This document shows, piece by piece, positions 1-7,228 of a stretch of 22,782 bases of DNA. Source of the stretch: JAIYCX01 sp044351785 (lineage in GTDB: Bacteria > Bdellovibrionota_C > UBA2361 > SZUA-149 > DAOLCO01); the NCBI GenBank assembly GCA_044351785.1, contig JBILFC010000015.1:1-22782 (forward strand), given 5' to 3'. The first letter of the stretch is position 1. Each line of letters starts with the position of its first letter. The translations under genes and the position numbers were made by a program. Under the pieces are notes generated by a model. That model saw only the letters and a program-made list of their open reading frames with translations, was not told the DNA's origin and did not search any database.

Positions 1-618
1 AGTATCATAGATACCTAAGCCCATTTTTATGTCTACTGCCGGCGGGGCCCAACGCATATCCCTAAAGTATTTTGGACTATTTACTGAAAGTCCATAATGC
101 TTATCTTTTTTCTTAAATCTTATAGTTTTTACCCAGATTTTCTTCTTTATTCTCTCTTTATCTATTTTATTCATCACCCCCTCCCCTCCGATAGAATCAA
201 GTGCGCTTATCCCTGGCCATATATATAGTGCTTCTTTCTTACATTTTGTTTCTTCTCTTACCAACTCTGCAATTGCCTCTGGACCCTGAACATAATTAAG
301 TCGAGGCTTACTAGGAGACTGCTGATAAAGAGAGTAGAAAAAGGGAAGATTTTCTTCCAATTCCTTCAGCCTGTTTTTTTCTATTTCAAGTAGCTTCTCA
401 GGACTTAATGCGGAGTAATAGTTTCTACCTCGGATAACAGTTCTAGAGATTAGACCAAGAGAAATTAACTTATCTATAAAATTATAAATTGAAGTTCTTT
501 TTAAGCCCGACTTATCAGCGATAGGTTTAATAGTAGAAGTACCGAGTTCCAGGATAGAAAGATACGCTCTTGCTTCCTGCTCACTTAAACCGAACTTTCT
601 TAGAATATCCGTACTCAT
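1..618 (-). CDS. TrmB-family transcriptional regulator (C-terminus runs off the window)
   Basis: I read this minus-strand frame directly: it is open from an ATG at 618 to the window edge, giving 206 residues. The N-terminus starts MSTDILRKFGLSEQEARAYL and continues with a winged-helix block (about residues 10-65, including IADKSGLKRTSIYNFIDKL). This is the usual opening of TrmB-type sugar/ligand-responsive regulators. The rest (about residues 105-206) matches the style of the TrmB effector domain, for example the YVQGPEAIAELV segment. It is divergent from the binding-protein gene at 787 with a 168-bp gap. An inverted repeat (622-636) sits 4 nt upstream of the start codon, and no Shine-Dalgarno is visible there. 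That suggests autoregulation and weak or leaderless initiation. Family assignment is from motif recognition; the ligand is unknown. Confidence 0.85.
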   Translation of the reverse strand, partial: MSTDILRKFGLSEQEARAYLSILELGTSTIKPIADKSGLKRTSIYNFIDKLISLGLISRTVIRGRNYYSALSPEKLLEIEKNRLKELEENLPFFYSLYQQSPSKPRLNYVQGPEAIAELVREETKCKKEALYIWPGISALDSIGGEGVMNKIDKERIKKKIWVKTIRFKKKDKHYGLSVNSPKYFRDMRWAPPAVDIKMGLGIYDT

Positions 619-621
619 AAT

Positions 622-636
622 GTCTAGATTTTAGAC
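622..636. promoter_or_regulatory. Inverted repeat abutting the TrmB start (candidate operator)
   Basis: GTCTA-N5-TAGAC is a perfect 5+5 bp inverted repeat with a 5-nt spacer, lying 4 nt upstream of the regulator start on the minus strand. The second TrmB gene at 6026 has an inverted repeat in the same position. Occupancy by a dimeric regulator would block transcription or initiation of its own gene. The operator role is inference. Confidence 0.4.
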
Positions 637-714
637 GATATCTGCGAATTAGTAAAGTTAATAAATAAGCTGATTACAGCAGGTTAGGTACTCTAGCTAT
701 TTTTCTATTCCCAT

Positions 715-749
715 AGATGTCCTCAAAATTAACAAAAGAAGAGACATCT
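715..749. repeat. Inverted repeat in the divergent regulator/binding-protein spacer
   Basis: AGATGTC (715-721) and GACATCT (743-749) form perfect 7-bp arms around a 21-nt spacer, 38 bp before the binding-protein start at 787. It carries a TGTC core like the nearby 622-636 repeat. It could be a second operator for the divergent gene or an RNA hairpin; neither is shown. Confidence 0.35.
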
Positions 750-786
750 CTCACAATGACTTTGTTACCAATAAATTAAATAAATT

Positions 787-1839
787 ATGAAACACTACAT
801 CTTATTCCTACTCGCAATTATCTCTATCAGCTCAATCCAAGCAGAAGAGATTATAAAACTAGGTGTCCTCGCTCCTCTTAGTGGAGACTTTGCTTCTTAC
901 GGTGATGAGATACGAAGAGGAACGGAGCTTGCAGTTAAGGACTTAAAGTCGAGTGGCATTAAGGTAGAAGTCGTATACGAAAATGCATGCCTTCCAATTG
1001 AATACAAAACAGCACTTAACAAATTAACATCCATTGATAAGATTCATGGCATCTCTCATAGTTACTGCGTAATTGGCATGTTACCTTCTATGGACTTTAT
1101 AGAAGAGAAAAAGATTGTTTCATTTCAAAGTGGAGCAATAAAAGAAATATTAGATCCTAAAGAGTATCTATTCTCACTTTCTCCGAAAACTGCAAACGAG
1201 GGAAGAGAGTTAGCAAAAACAATAGATAAATATAAATCAGCAGATAATGTTGCGGTCTTATATCTAGAAACACAGTGGGGCATAGAATATCGAGATAGTT
1301 TTAAAGAGGAATGGATAAAAGACCAGAATAAAATTTCTTTACTATCTTCTTCGAAGATTGGTGAAACTGACTTTAAAACTCAAGCTCTACTAATTAGAAA
1401 AAATAATCCAGGTGCAGTGGTTTTAATTCACCTAGGTGGGATGTTAGGCACCGCAATTAAACAGATTCGAGATATGGGTTATAAGGGGATTATTTATAGT
1501 ACTACGGATTCAAATGACAAAAACATGTTTGTTTCAGCGAGGGGAAGTGAAAAAGGGCTAAGATACTTAAGTACTGATGGCTCAGCTAAAACAAATATAG
1601 AACAGGCATTTGAAAGAATGTATCAAGAAAATTTCAAGGACCAATCAACTTCTCTGTCTAAAAACGCTTATGACTCCGCATTCTTGCTAACAACCGCACT
1701 GCACGAATGTAAACTAGATTCCGCATGTGCAAAGGACAAATTATATAAGATCGAGAATCATCAAGGAGCTTCAGGTGTTTTTACGATTGAGACAGATGGG
1801 GGAGTTAGTAGGGAACTAAATGAAAGAGAACTAGAATAA
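787..1839 (+). CDS. Extracellular ligand-binding receptor (LivJ-like, Peripla_BP_6), copy 1
   Basis: 350 aa. Residues 1-19 are a Sec signal peptide (hydrophobic core, cut predicted after SIQA). The mature N-terminus IKLGVLAPLSGDFASYGDEI is the hallmark first strand and helix of branched-chain amino-acid-type binding proteins (type I periplasmic-binding fold). The two-lobe pattern continues, with the second lobe near residues 130-250 (DNVAVLYLETQWG, AVVLIHLGGMLGTAIKQIRDMGYKG). Length is normal for the family. Four cysteines (in ENACLP, HSYCVIG and HECKLDSAC) could form two disulfides in the periplasm. There is no clear Shine-Dalgarno before the ATG. It is divergent from a TrmB regulator, its likely controller. 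No ABC permease or ATPase lies nearby, so it may be an orphan receptor or may share a distant transporter. The ligand cannot be read from sequence. Confidence 0.87.
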   Translation: MKHYILFLLAIISISSIQAEEIIKLGVLAPLSGDFASYGDEIRRGTELAVKDLKSSGIKVEVVYENACLPIEYKTALNKLTSIDKIHGISHSYCVIGMLPSMDFIEEKKIVSFQSGAIKEILDPKEYLFSLSPKTANEGRELAKTIDKYKSADNVAVLYLETQWGIEYRDSFKEEWIKDQNKISLLSSSKIGETDFKTQALLIRKNNPGAVVLIHLGGMLGTAIKQIRDMGYKGIIYSTTDSNDKNMFVSARGSEKGLRYLSTDGSAKTNIEQAFERMYQENFKDQSTSLSKNAYDSAFLLTTALHECKLDSACAKDKLYKIENHQGASGVFTIETDGGVSRELNERELE

Positions 1840-2010
1840 GTTGCTCTTTACCCCTACATAAGTGCCTAAAAACATTAGCCAAGTAGATACTAATTATATT
1901 TTTATTAATTATAACCCTACAATAACTTCTATTTATGACTGGTTATAATCAATAAACTATTAATAGTAGGAAGGGCTCTTCTACAAATGATCTTTAAAAC
2001 AAACCGCAGA

Positions 2011-2036
2011 GACCCTTCGATTTACTCAGGGTAGAC
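2011..2036. repeat. Short palindromic element, CCCTTCG...CTCAGGG type
   Basis: ACCCT (2012-2016) and AGGGT (2028-2032) form 5-bp arms around an 11-nt loop in a sequence reading gACCCTTCG...CTCAGGGTaGACA. This resembles a dispersed palindromic repeat with the pattern CCCTTCGAC...CTCAGGGTGACA that I recall from many environmental bacterial genomes. Only one degenerate copy is seen here, so the identity rests on recollection. Confidence 0.35.
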
Positions 2037-2078
2037 AGCCGAGGACGCTAAGGTTTATTAATCTTAATAGATGGCTTA

Positions 2079-2137
2079 AACAACTCTAACTTCCCTCCCC
2101 TCACCACTTTCCACATACAATTCATTTCAATTACCCG
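2079..2137. repeat. 59-bp direct repeat, copy 1 (upstream of ATPase)
   Basis: It begins AACAACTCTAAC and ends CAATTACCCG. Against copy 2 at 3602-3660 it matches 55 of 59 positions, and all four differences are C/T transitions. Weaker similarity seems to continue for about 15-20 bp past the 3' end. In copy 2 the first bases are the last codons and stop of the ATPase gene, so copy 1 may be the leftover 3' end of a lost tandem copy. Confidence 0.85.
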
Positions 2138-2252
2138 AGTACCTTTAGTGTTAAGTTTCCCAGATGCGCCTTCAAAGTCTATTGATTACAAGCACTTAAT
2201 AAGCAAGATGGGCTAATACACGTCTAATGCCTTTAAAAAGTAGTTTTATGTG

Positions 2253-2281
2253 TTTACGGCGCTCCTAATGCGTGATATTCT
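2253..2281 (+). promoter_or_regulatory. Sigma-70-like promoter for the ATPase gene
   Basis: TTTACG (2253-2258), a 17-nt spacer and TATTCT (2276-2281), with the TG of an extended -10 at 2273-2274. Predicted transcription starts near 2288, about 30 nt before the ATG at 2320. Match to consensus is moderate. Confidence 0.45.
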
Positions 2282-2319
2282 TATAACAACCTATATTCAT
2301 TAGAGAACTAGCATCATTT

Positions 2320-3612
2320 ATGGACAAAACCTACCTAAGACAAGTTTTAAAAGACGAGCTGGAAGATTTCAAAAAGGATCGTCCTTTCATTGCGCGAATA
2401 GTAGATGTTAATGTTCACATAAAGACAACAGATATTACCATAATAACTGGTGTTAGAAGATGTGGTAAGTCCACCTTTCTAAGACAGATTAGAAATCTAT
2501 TACCTAGCTATCATGTTCTCTATATTGATCTTGAATCTCCCAGATTAGCAACCTTTGAATTATCCGATTTTGAATTCTGTGATCAAATTTGGCAAGAGCA
2601 AATTTCTGATTCCCAATCTAAGGATGTTGTACTTTTTGTAGACGAGGTTCAGAATGTAATAGGATGGGAACGTTGGATAAGATACTTTTCAGAAAAAAGG
2701 AAATTTAAGGTTTTTATTACGGGCTCAAATTCGGAGATGCTTAGCACGGAACTCGGCTCCTCTTTGGGAGGAAGATATGTTACGCTAGAACTATTCCCTT
2801 TTTCGGTAAATGAAATTGCCTCTTCATTAATTGGTGACCTTAAAACAGTACAGCAAACTACTGACCTATACGCAAAAATCAGTAATATTGTTGATCAAGG
2901 GCTTCAATATGGCATGTTTCCGAAGCCCTTTCTTGAAAAATCAACTCAAATTTATCCATACTTATTTAACGACATAATAAGCAGAGACATCGTAAAAAGA
3001 AAAAAAATAAGGAAGCCCTTACCTCTTCTTGAGCTGGGAAACTTACTAGCACGAGATAATACTAGAACACTGAACAACATAACCACTGCGGAACTAATTG
3101 GACTTGAGGACCCCCGAACTATTGCTAAATATATTTCGTATTTTAAGGAAGCTTATTTATTCTTTACCCTTAGAAGCTTCTCTTCTTCTCTTCGTAAACA
3201 GATTCGAGGAAGATCAAAAAACTACTGTATCGATCCTATTTTAGCTGATCAAGTTTCTTCTAAGCAAAATAGATTTACTGCAGCACTGGAAAATTTTATC
3301 TTTCTAGAGTTATTAAAGCAGAAATTTAATTTTGGATTCTGGTTATCCTCAAATGGTTATGAAGTAGACTTCGTATTAGAAAATAAAAAAAATGAATTAA
3401 CGGCAATTCAAGTTTGCTATGATCTATCTAGTCAGGACACTATTAAAAGAGAAGTTAGGGCTTTGTTAGCCGCTAAAACAGAGCTTAAAGCAGATAATCT
3501 CATTATAGTAACAAGAGATCAGGCAAATCAGAAGCTAGCATCCTTAATTCCAGATAATATTAAAGTGCAAAGTATAGTGGAATACTTAGGTCTATGGGGT
3601 GAACAACTCTAA
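2320..3612 (+). CDS. AAA_14/DUF4143-type ATPase, copy 1
   Basis: 430 aa. Walker A GVRRCGKST at residues 44-52, Walker B VVLFVDEVQN near 103-112, then an FITGSNSEML segment and an LGGRY turn near 149-153. This is the standard N-terminal AAA_14 layout. The C-terminal half is a DUF4143-like domain whose end (GYEVDFVLEN...AIQVCYDLSSQ) resembles a PD-(D/E)XK nuclease-like fold. The catalytic Lys position reads as C-Y, as I recall is common in this branch, so nuclease activity is doubtful. Family members are usually solitary, frequently transferred genes of unknown function. It has its own candidate promoter at 2253 and is flanked by 59-bp direct repeats at 2079 and 3602; its stop codon lies inside the second repeat. 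No partner gene is evident. Confidence 0.85.
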   Translation: MDKTYLRQVLKDELEDFKKDRPFIARIVDVNVHIKTTDITIITGVRRCGKSTFLRQIRNLLPSYHVLYIDLESPRLATFELSDFEFCDQIWQEQISDSQSKDVVLFVDEVQNVIGWERWIRYFSEKRKFKVFITGSNSEMLSTELGSSLGGRYVTLELFPFSVNEIASSLIGDLKTVQQTTDLYAKISNIVDQGLQYGMFPKPFLEKSTQIYPYLFNDIISRDIVKRKKIRKPLPLLELGNLLARDNTRTLNNITTAELIGLEDPRTIAKYISYFKEAYLFFTLRSFSSSLRKQIRGRSKNYCIDPILADQVSSKQNRFTAALENFIFLELLKQKFNFGFWLSSNGYEVDFVLENKKNELTAIQVCYDLSSQDTIKREVRALLAAKTELKADNLIIVTRDQANQKLASLIPDNIKVQSIVEYLGLWGEQL

Positions 3613-3660
3613 CCTCCCTTCCCTCACCACTTTCCACACACAATTCATTTCAATCACCCG
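3602..3660. repeat. 59-bp direct repeat, copy 2 (ATPase 3' end)
   Basis: It matches 2079-2137 at 55 of 59 positions. It starts within the final codons of the ATPase (the shared AACAACTCTAA contains the stop) and runs into the spacer before the convergent binding-protein gene. The repeat spacing is about 1.52 kb, close to one gene length. Confidence 0.85.
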
Positions 3661-3679
3661 CGACCGTTGATATTAATAT

Positions 3680-4714
3680 CTACCTCACACTCCCATCAGC
3701 CTGTATAGTTTTCAAAACTACAGGCACTTCAAAAGAGTTATCCGCATTCTTAGGATAAGTACCTGCTAAGCCGTTATAACTTCTCATGTTAGAAATACTT
3801 GTATTTACGCTTTCAGCACTTTCAGAATTAGCGATAATATTAATTGCGTCATATCCGTAGATACTATCCGGAATGGGATCAATCTTAAAATTATTCTTAT
3901 AGCTCTCTCTAAATCCATCTAGATATTTATCCTCAGGACATACTACCTTCGCTCCTACTAAAGCCCCTTTTGATGCATTTATTTCACCTGGATTGTGCAT
4001 GGGAGTTCCTCCAGCAAAAGATCCTTTAAATCCTTGATCTCTAATTTGTCTTGAAAGAAGTGTATTCTGAGGTGGAACAAGCAATAGGAGTACAGAATCA
4101 GATTTTTTACTTCTATTTTTCGTGATGAGTGATCGAAAATTGGTTTCATCTGGTAAAACTTCTTCAGAAGAAATTACCTTATCTGATTGTAATTTTAAAA
4201 ATTCATTTCTTACAAACAGCATGGAGTCAGTAATAGTCGTATATACTGAAACTTTATTAAAATTGTTATCTACAACCCATTTAGAGAATGCTTGAGCCTG
4301 ACCATTAGATGATAAAAAGATGTTATGAATAAATTTCTTTTTCCTTCCAATAGACGCGAGGCCGGTTATCGCTATAGTAGGCATATTTCTTTTTTCTGCA
4401 ATTTCAGTTACAGCCTTTGAGGTACTCCCACCAAAGGTGATTAAAGCATGTACCTTATCTATATCAATTAATTTAGAAGCAGCATTAACAGACTTAGAAG
4501 CCTGCAGGACATCATCTTCAAAGATGACCTGTACTTTATCATCTAAGCCCCTATCCTTAATTCCTAAAAGTATGCCATTCTTAATACCCTGACCGAATTC
4601 TATTGCTGTACCACTAAGAGGAAGAATTGCTCCTACTTTAATTTTACTAGTATCTGCAAACGATAATTGTAAATTGCAAATGAAAACGAATAGAAAGATT
4701 AGAACTTTACACAT
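3680..4714 (-). CDS. Extracellular ligand-binding receptor (LivJ-like), copy 2
   Basis: 344 aa, minus strand from ATG at 4714. Signal peptide 1-20 (cut after LSFA), then IKVGAILPLSGTAIEFGQGI, the first lobe of a type I periplasmic-binding fold. Diagnostic segments include ITFGGSTSKAVTEIAEKR, SVLLLLVPPQNTLLSRQIRDQ and YGYDAINIIA. It is the closest paralogue of the protein at 6124-7167: both carry ITFGGSTS, a SxNGQ(A/S)Q motif, a conserved P-P-(Q/H)-N turn and a GG(T/P)PM motif. A ligand-contact loop is therefore probably shared and the pair may bind related ligands. It sits downstream of the terminator at 4784-4810 and so must have its own promoter, which I could not define. No transporter components are adjacent. 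Confidence 0.87.
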   Translation of the reverse strand: MCKVLIFLFVFICNLQLSFADTSKIKVGAILPLSGTAIEFGQGIKNGILLGIKDRGLDDKVQVIFEDDVLQASKSVNAASKLIDIDKVHALITFGGSTSKAVTEIAEKRNMPTIAITGLASIGRKKKFIHNIFLSSNGQAQAFSKWVVDNNFNKVSVYTTITDSMLFVRNEFLKLQSDKVISSEEVLPDETNFRSLITKNRSKKSDSVLLLLVPPQNTLLSRQIRDQGFKGSFAGGTPMHNPGEINASKGALVGAKVVCPEDKYLDGFRESYKNNFKIDPIPDSIYGYDAINIIANSESAESVNTSISNMRSYNGLAGTYPKNADNSFEVPVVLKTIQADGSVR

Positions 4715-4783
4715 AGAAAAATTTCCGCCTTCAAATTTAAATTCATCAGGGCAGTAGAATACATTTAGTTATGGTAATCAAGT

Positions 4784-4810
4784 AAAAAAGAGCCGCCGGA
4801 CTGGCGACTC
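4784..4810 (-). terminator. Intrinsic terminator of the 111-aa gene
   Basis: On the minus strand GAGTCGCC (4803-4810), loop AGTCC and GGCGGCTC (4790-4797) form an 8-bp stem with one wobble pair, followed by six T (4784-4789). The stem starts at the base after the stop codon of the gene ending at 4811. This is a textbook Rho-independent terminator. Confidence 0.9.
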
Positions 4811-5146
4811 TCAGAGTCCATAGACCTCCCTTACAACCTGACGGGCTGTTGCAACGAATTTTCGCATCACTCGTCTGCATTCACCCCGGCTTTTGTAGAA
4901 AACCTTACGGTCCTTCCTCAACTTAGCAAGCAGTTCTTCCTTGCTAAGGTGCCCATTTTCAGCCATATCCCACATCTTTTTATGTTCGACCCAGCACTCA
5001 TCTAAGGACCATATCAGAGGACGAATTCCGATTGCATCTACGCTATAGTCCGCCTTCCGAATCCTCTTAACATATCTCCTGATATCAGAGATTTTGTTAC
5101 TAGTGCTGAACGTTCCTTGGTGGATGTTAACACTAAAGCTCCACAT
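4811..5146 (-). CDS. Small basic hypothetical protein (111 aa)
   Basis: I do not recognise the family. The start ATG at 5146 is preceded by a near-perfect Shine-Dalgarno AAAGGAGG (5154-5161) with a 7-nt spacer, and the stop at 4811 abuts a strong terminator, so this is a real, independently terminated gene. The protein has no signal peptide or membrane segment. It is rich in Arg, Lys and Trp, with a helical basic middle (ISDIRRYVKRIRKADYS), a central SLDECWVEHKKMW segment and an Arg-rich C-terminus (GECRRVMRKFVATARQVV). A nucleic-acid-binding role is possible but unproven. The base composition is visibly richer in G+C than the neighbours, and the initiation signal is much stronger than that of the surrounding binding-protein genes, suggesting a separate origin. 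Confidence 0.72.
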   Translation of the reverse strand: MWSFSVNIHQGTFSTSNKISDIRRYVKRIRKADYSVDAIGIRPLIWSLDECWVEHKKMWDMAENGHLSKEELLAKLRKDRKVFYKSRGECRRVMRKFVATARQVVREVYGL

Positions 5147-5172
5147 GTCCTGGCCTCCTTTCTATAAAACCT

Positions 5173-5187
5173 TTAGGACATAAACAT
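5173..5187 (-). other. Possible four-codon leader ORF (Met-Phe-Met-Ser)
   Basis: In the leader of the 111-aa gene, GAGGGAG (5194-5200 complement) precedes ATG at 5187 by 6 nt. The frame stops after four codons, well before the main start at 5146. It may be a chance match or a short translated leader. Confidence 0.2.
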
Positions 5188-5255
5188 TTTGATCTCCCTC
5201 GCATTTAAATTGCTTTTTAAATTTATTTACTCAAGATTCTAATAACTTAAGTTCT

Positions 5256-6026
5256 CTATTTATACCTCTCCGCCGCCTTCCAAAGCGTATCAAAGTGATT
5301 CTTAAAGCTCTTAGCTATTGTCTGATTCCAGATCATAATACTTGTTACTTCATCTGAGAAAATATCAAAGACTACGACTTCTGAAGTTACAGCAGTTGCA
5401 GTCGGCATGGATGCTAACTCAGAAATTCTTAGTTCCGATCCCACTTCCTTTAGAAATCTTTCTTTATAAAGAGAGGTAACAGAACTCTTAGGTGCAATTA
5501 GGCGCTTTCTTACCTTTTTCTCTTTCGCGTATTGTTTATACTCATTATATGAAGACCCAATTGCCTCATACACATCAACATCCCGCACATCCCCAATCAC
5601 CCTTATGATCTTATCCGTTCTTGCAGCAGAATCAACTAGTGCAAATAACTTTCTTTTAAATTCTTCCTTACCCCTCATTACATCAACATTAAACTGTGAA
5701 TTGGCTTTTGGAACAAGGGATTGAAGAAGAGGAATAGATAACTGCATCCTCTTCATACGCTCTTTTTCTTTTTCAACTAAATACTCTGGTCTAGTAGGTG
5801 CGAATACTTTTCTATTATTCTTGACTACGACAGATACAAATTTTTCACTCTCTAGGTATTCAAGAGCAGAGTAAACAAGTTGCCTATGAAGTTTTGTTTT
5901 TCTAACTATTGGTCCTGCGGTAGTAGGGCCTAGTGAGAGAAGGTTCAGATAAACAGAACTTTGAGTTTTTGAAAATCCAAAGTCTTCTAAGGTAGCTTCT
6001 AATTCTTTAAAGTTTTTACTTTCCAT
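5256..6026 (-). CDS. TrmB-family transcriptional regulator, complete
   Basis: 256 aa from ATG at 6026. The N-terminal winged helix spans about residues 8-70 (LEDFGFSKTQSSVYLNLLSL, then IVRKTKLHRQLVYSALEYLE as recognition region). A short coiled segment (EYLVEKEKERMKRMQ, about 80-95) leads into an effector domain with VMRGKEEFKRKLFALVD and a C-terminus ending FDTLWKAAERYK, typical of TrmB-type proteins. It is divergent from the binding protein at 6124 with a 97-bp spacer. An inverted repeat (6028-6047) ends one base before its start codon. There is no Shine-Dalgarno, so initiation may be leaderless or inefficient. It probably controls the divergent gene and itself; the effector could be the ligand bound by that receptor. 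This repeats the arrangement at 1-1839. Confidence 0.87.
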   Translation of the reverse strand: MESKNFKELEATLEDFGFSKTQSSVYLNLLSLGPTTAGPIVRKTKLHRQLVYSALEYLESEKFVSVVVKNNRKVFAPTRPEYLVEKEKERMKRMQLSIPLLQSLVPKANSQFNVDVMRGKEEFKRKLFALVDSAARTDKIIRVIGDVRDVDVYEAIGSSYNEYKQYAKEKKVRKRLIAPKSSVTSLYKERFLKEVGSELRISELASMPTATAVTSEVVVFDIFSDEVTSIMIWNQTIAKSFKNHFDTLWKAAERYK

Positions 6027-6027
6027 A

Positions 6028-6047
6028 TTGTCATGTATTTATGACAA
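6028..6047. promoter_or_regulatory. Inverted repeat abutting the second TrmB start (candidate operator)
   Basis: TTGTCAT (6028-6034), a 6-nt spacer and ATGACAA (6041-6047) form perfect 7-bp arms. A third copy of TTGTCAT lies at 6071-6077, between this site and the binding-protein start at 6124. This is suited to an autoregulatory operator with an extra half-site toward the divergent gene. Binding by TrmB is inference. Confidence 0.5.
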
Positions 6048-6123
6048 CAAAATAGCATTAACTACTTTACTTGTCATGAAATATTCTGCTATCCTCCACC
6101 TACTAAACACAGTCTGGAGTCAC

Positions 6124-7167
6124 ATGAAAGCAACTAAGTACCTAAAATCATTTATCTATGCACAAATCTTACTAAGTTCAATCTGCCTAAGTAACTTAAT
6201 GGCTGATCAAAGAAAGCTTGGTATAATACTACCTTTGAGTGGTCCTGTAGCCGAAGTTGGTGAGAGCATTAAGAATAACATCGAACTTAGTAGAGAGGAC
6301 TTTGACCCGGAAGGTAAGGTTAAAGTGATCTATGAAGATGATCAATTTCAACCGAAGAACTCTGTTAACGCAATGTGGAAGTTAATAGAAATTGAAAAAG
6401 TAGATGCTGTTATAACCTTTGGAGGTAGTACATCTAATGCTGTTTCAGAAATTGCTGAAAAGAAAGAAGTACCAATGTTAGCAATCACAGCACTTTCTAC
6501 AATTGGAAGAGGTAAACAGAATGTTAGAAGTATATTCTTATCCGCAAATGGCCAATCACAACTTTATGTTAATGAACTAGCTAAAAGAAATCAAAATAAG
6601 ATTTCCCTTATAACGAATACTCAAGATGCTCTGTTACATATTAGAGATGGTATTCTCAAAGAATTTAAAGGAGAAGTTCTAAACAATGAAGAAGTAACAC
6701 CTGGTGAACAAAATATTTCATCTATTGTTACAAAGCTTAGAGTGAAAAAGCCAGAAGCAATACTCCTATTAACCTTACCTCCTCACAATAGTATGTTCGC
6801 TAAGCAACTTAGAAATCAGGGTTTTAAAGGACAATTTTACGGTGGTCCTCCTATGTTTAATCCATCTGAAATTAAAACTGCTGAAGGTGCTCTTGAAGGT
6901 GCCTTATTCCCAGGACCAAAAAGTGAAAGTTTGAAATCCTATAGTGAGAGATATGTTAGTAAATATAGCAAGTCTCCTATCTCTGAAGGTCTTTATGGCT
7001 ACGATGCTGGGAAACTTATGATAAATTCTCTGAAAGCTGAAAACATAAAGGAATTCATAAAAAATACCACCTCGATTACTGGTCTATCAGGTGAGTATAA
7101 ATTAAATGATAGTAACTCTTATGAGATCCCAGTGGAGATAAGAGAAATAAAGGGAGAGATGAAGTAG
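6124..7167 (+). CDS. Extracellular ligand-binding receptor (LivJ-like), copy 3
   Basis: 347 aa using the ATG at 6124. The frame is open from 6028, but I reject the longer start: the extension would run through the operator region, while 6124 has GGAG upstream and immediately yields a signal peptide (residues 1-27, cut after NLMA). The mature protein begins RKLGIILPLSGPVAEVGESI and contains ITFGGSTSNAVSEIAEKK, LSANGQSQ, LTLPPHNSMFAKQLRNQGFK and LYGYDAGKLM. These are closely paralogous to the protein at 3680-4714. It is divergent from the TrmB gene at 5256-6026. A third half-site at 6071-6077 lies in its leader. The ligand is unknown and no transport partner is present. Confidence 0.87.
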   Translation: MKATKYLKSFIYAQILLSSICLSNLMADQRKLGIILPLSGPVAEVGESIKNNIELSREDFDPEGKVKVIYEDDQFQPKNSVNAMWKLIEIEKVDAVITFGGSTSNAVSEIAEKKEVPMLAITALSTIGRGKQNVRSIFLSANGQSQLYVNELAKRNQNKISLITNTQDALLHIRDGILKEFKGEVLNNEEVTPGEQNISSIVTKLRVKKPEAILLLTLPPHNSMFAKQLRNQGFKGQFYGGPPMFNPSEIKTAEGALEGALFPGPKSESLKSYSERYVSKYSKSPISEGLYGYDAGKLMINSLKAENIKEFIKNTTSITGLSGEYKLNDSNSYEIPVEIREIKGEMK

Positions 7168-7175
7168 ATTAATAT

Positions 7176-7200
7176 AAAAAGCCAGCTCAGAAGAGCTGGC
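7176..7200 (-). terminator. Intrinsic terminator of the 84-aa membrane-protein gene
   Basis: On the minus strand GCCAGCTC (7193-7200), loop TTCT and GAGCTGGC (7181-7188) form a perfect 8-bp stem followed by five T (7176-7180). It serves the gene ending at 7229 and also lies just 3' of the convergent binding-protein gene ending at 7167. Confidence 0.9.
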
Positions 7201-7228
7201 CATCTGCAGCAGATTCATTATTTATAAC

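Larger units (their letters stand above)
1840..2319. other. 480-bp gene-free spacer containing repeats and a promoter
   Basis: I see no convincing coding frame here. The spacer holds a bulged hairpin at 1966-1984, a palindromic element at 2011-2036, the first copy of a 59-bp direct repeat at 2079-2137 and a sigma-70-like promoter at 2253-2281. The mixture suggests a site of past insertion or deletion. Confidence 0.6.

Noticed and set aside
1966..1984. Bulged hairpin GTAGGAAG-GGCT-CTTCTAC as terminator of the first receptor gene
   Set aside because: It is 127 bp past the stop and is not followed by a T run.
6028..6123. N-terminal extension of the third receptor gene (open frame from 6028)
   Set aside because: It would start inside the inverted repeat and put 32 residues before a perfect signal peptide; the ATG at 6124 has a ribosome site.
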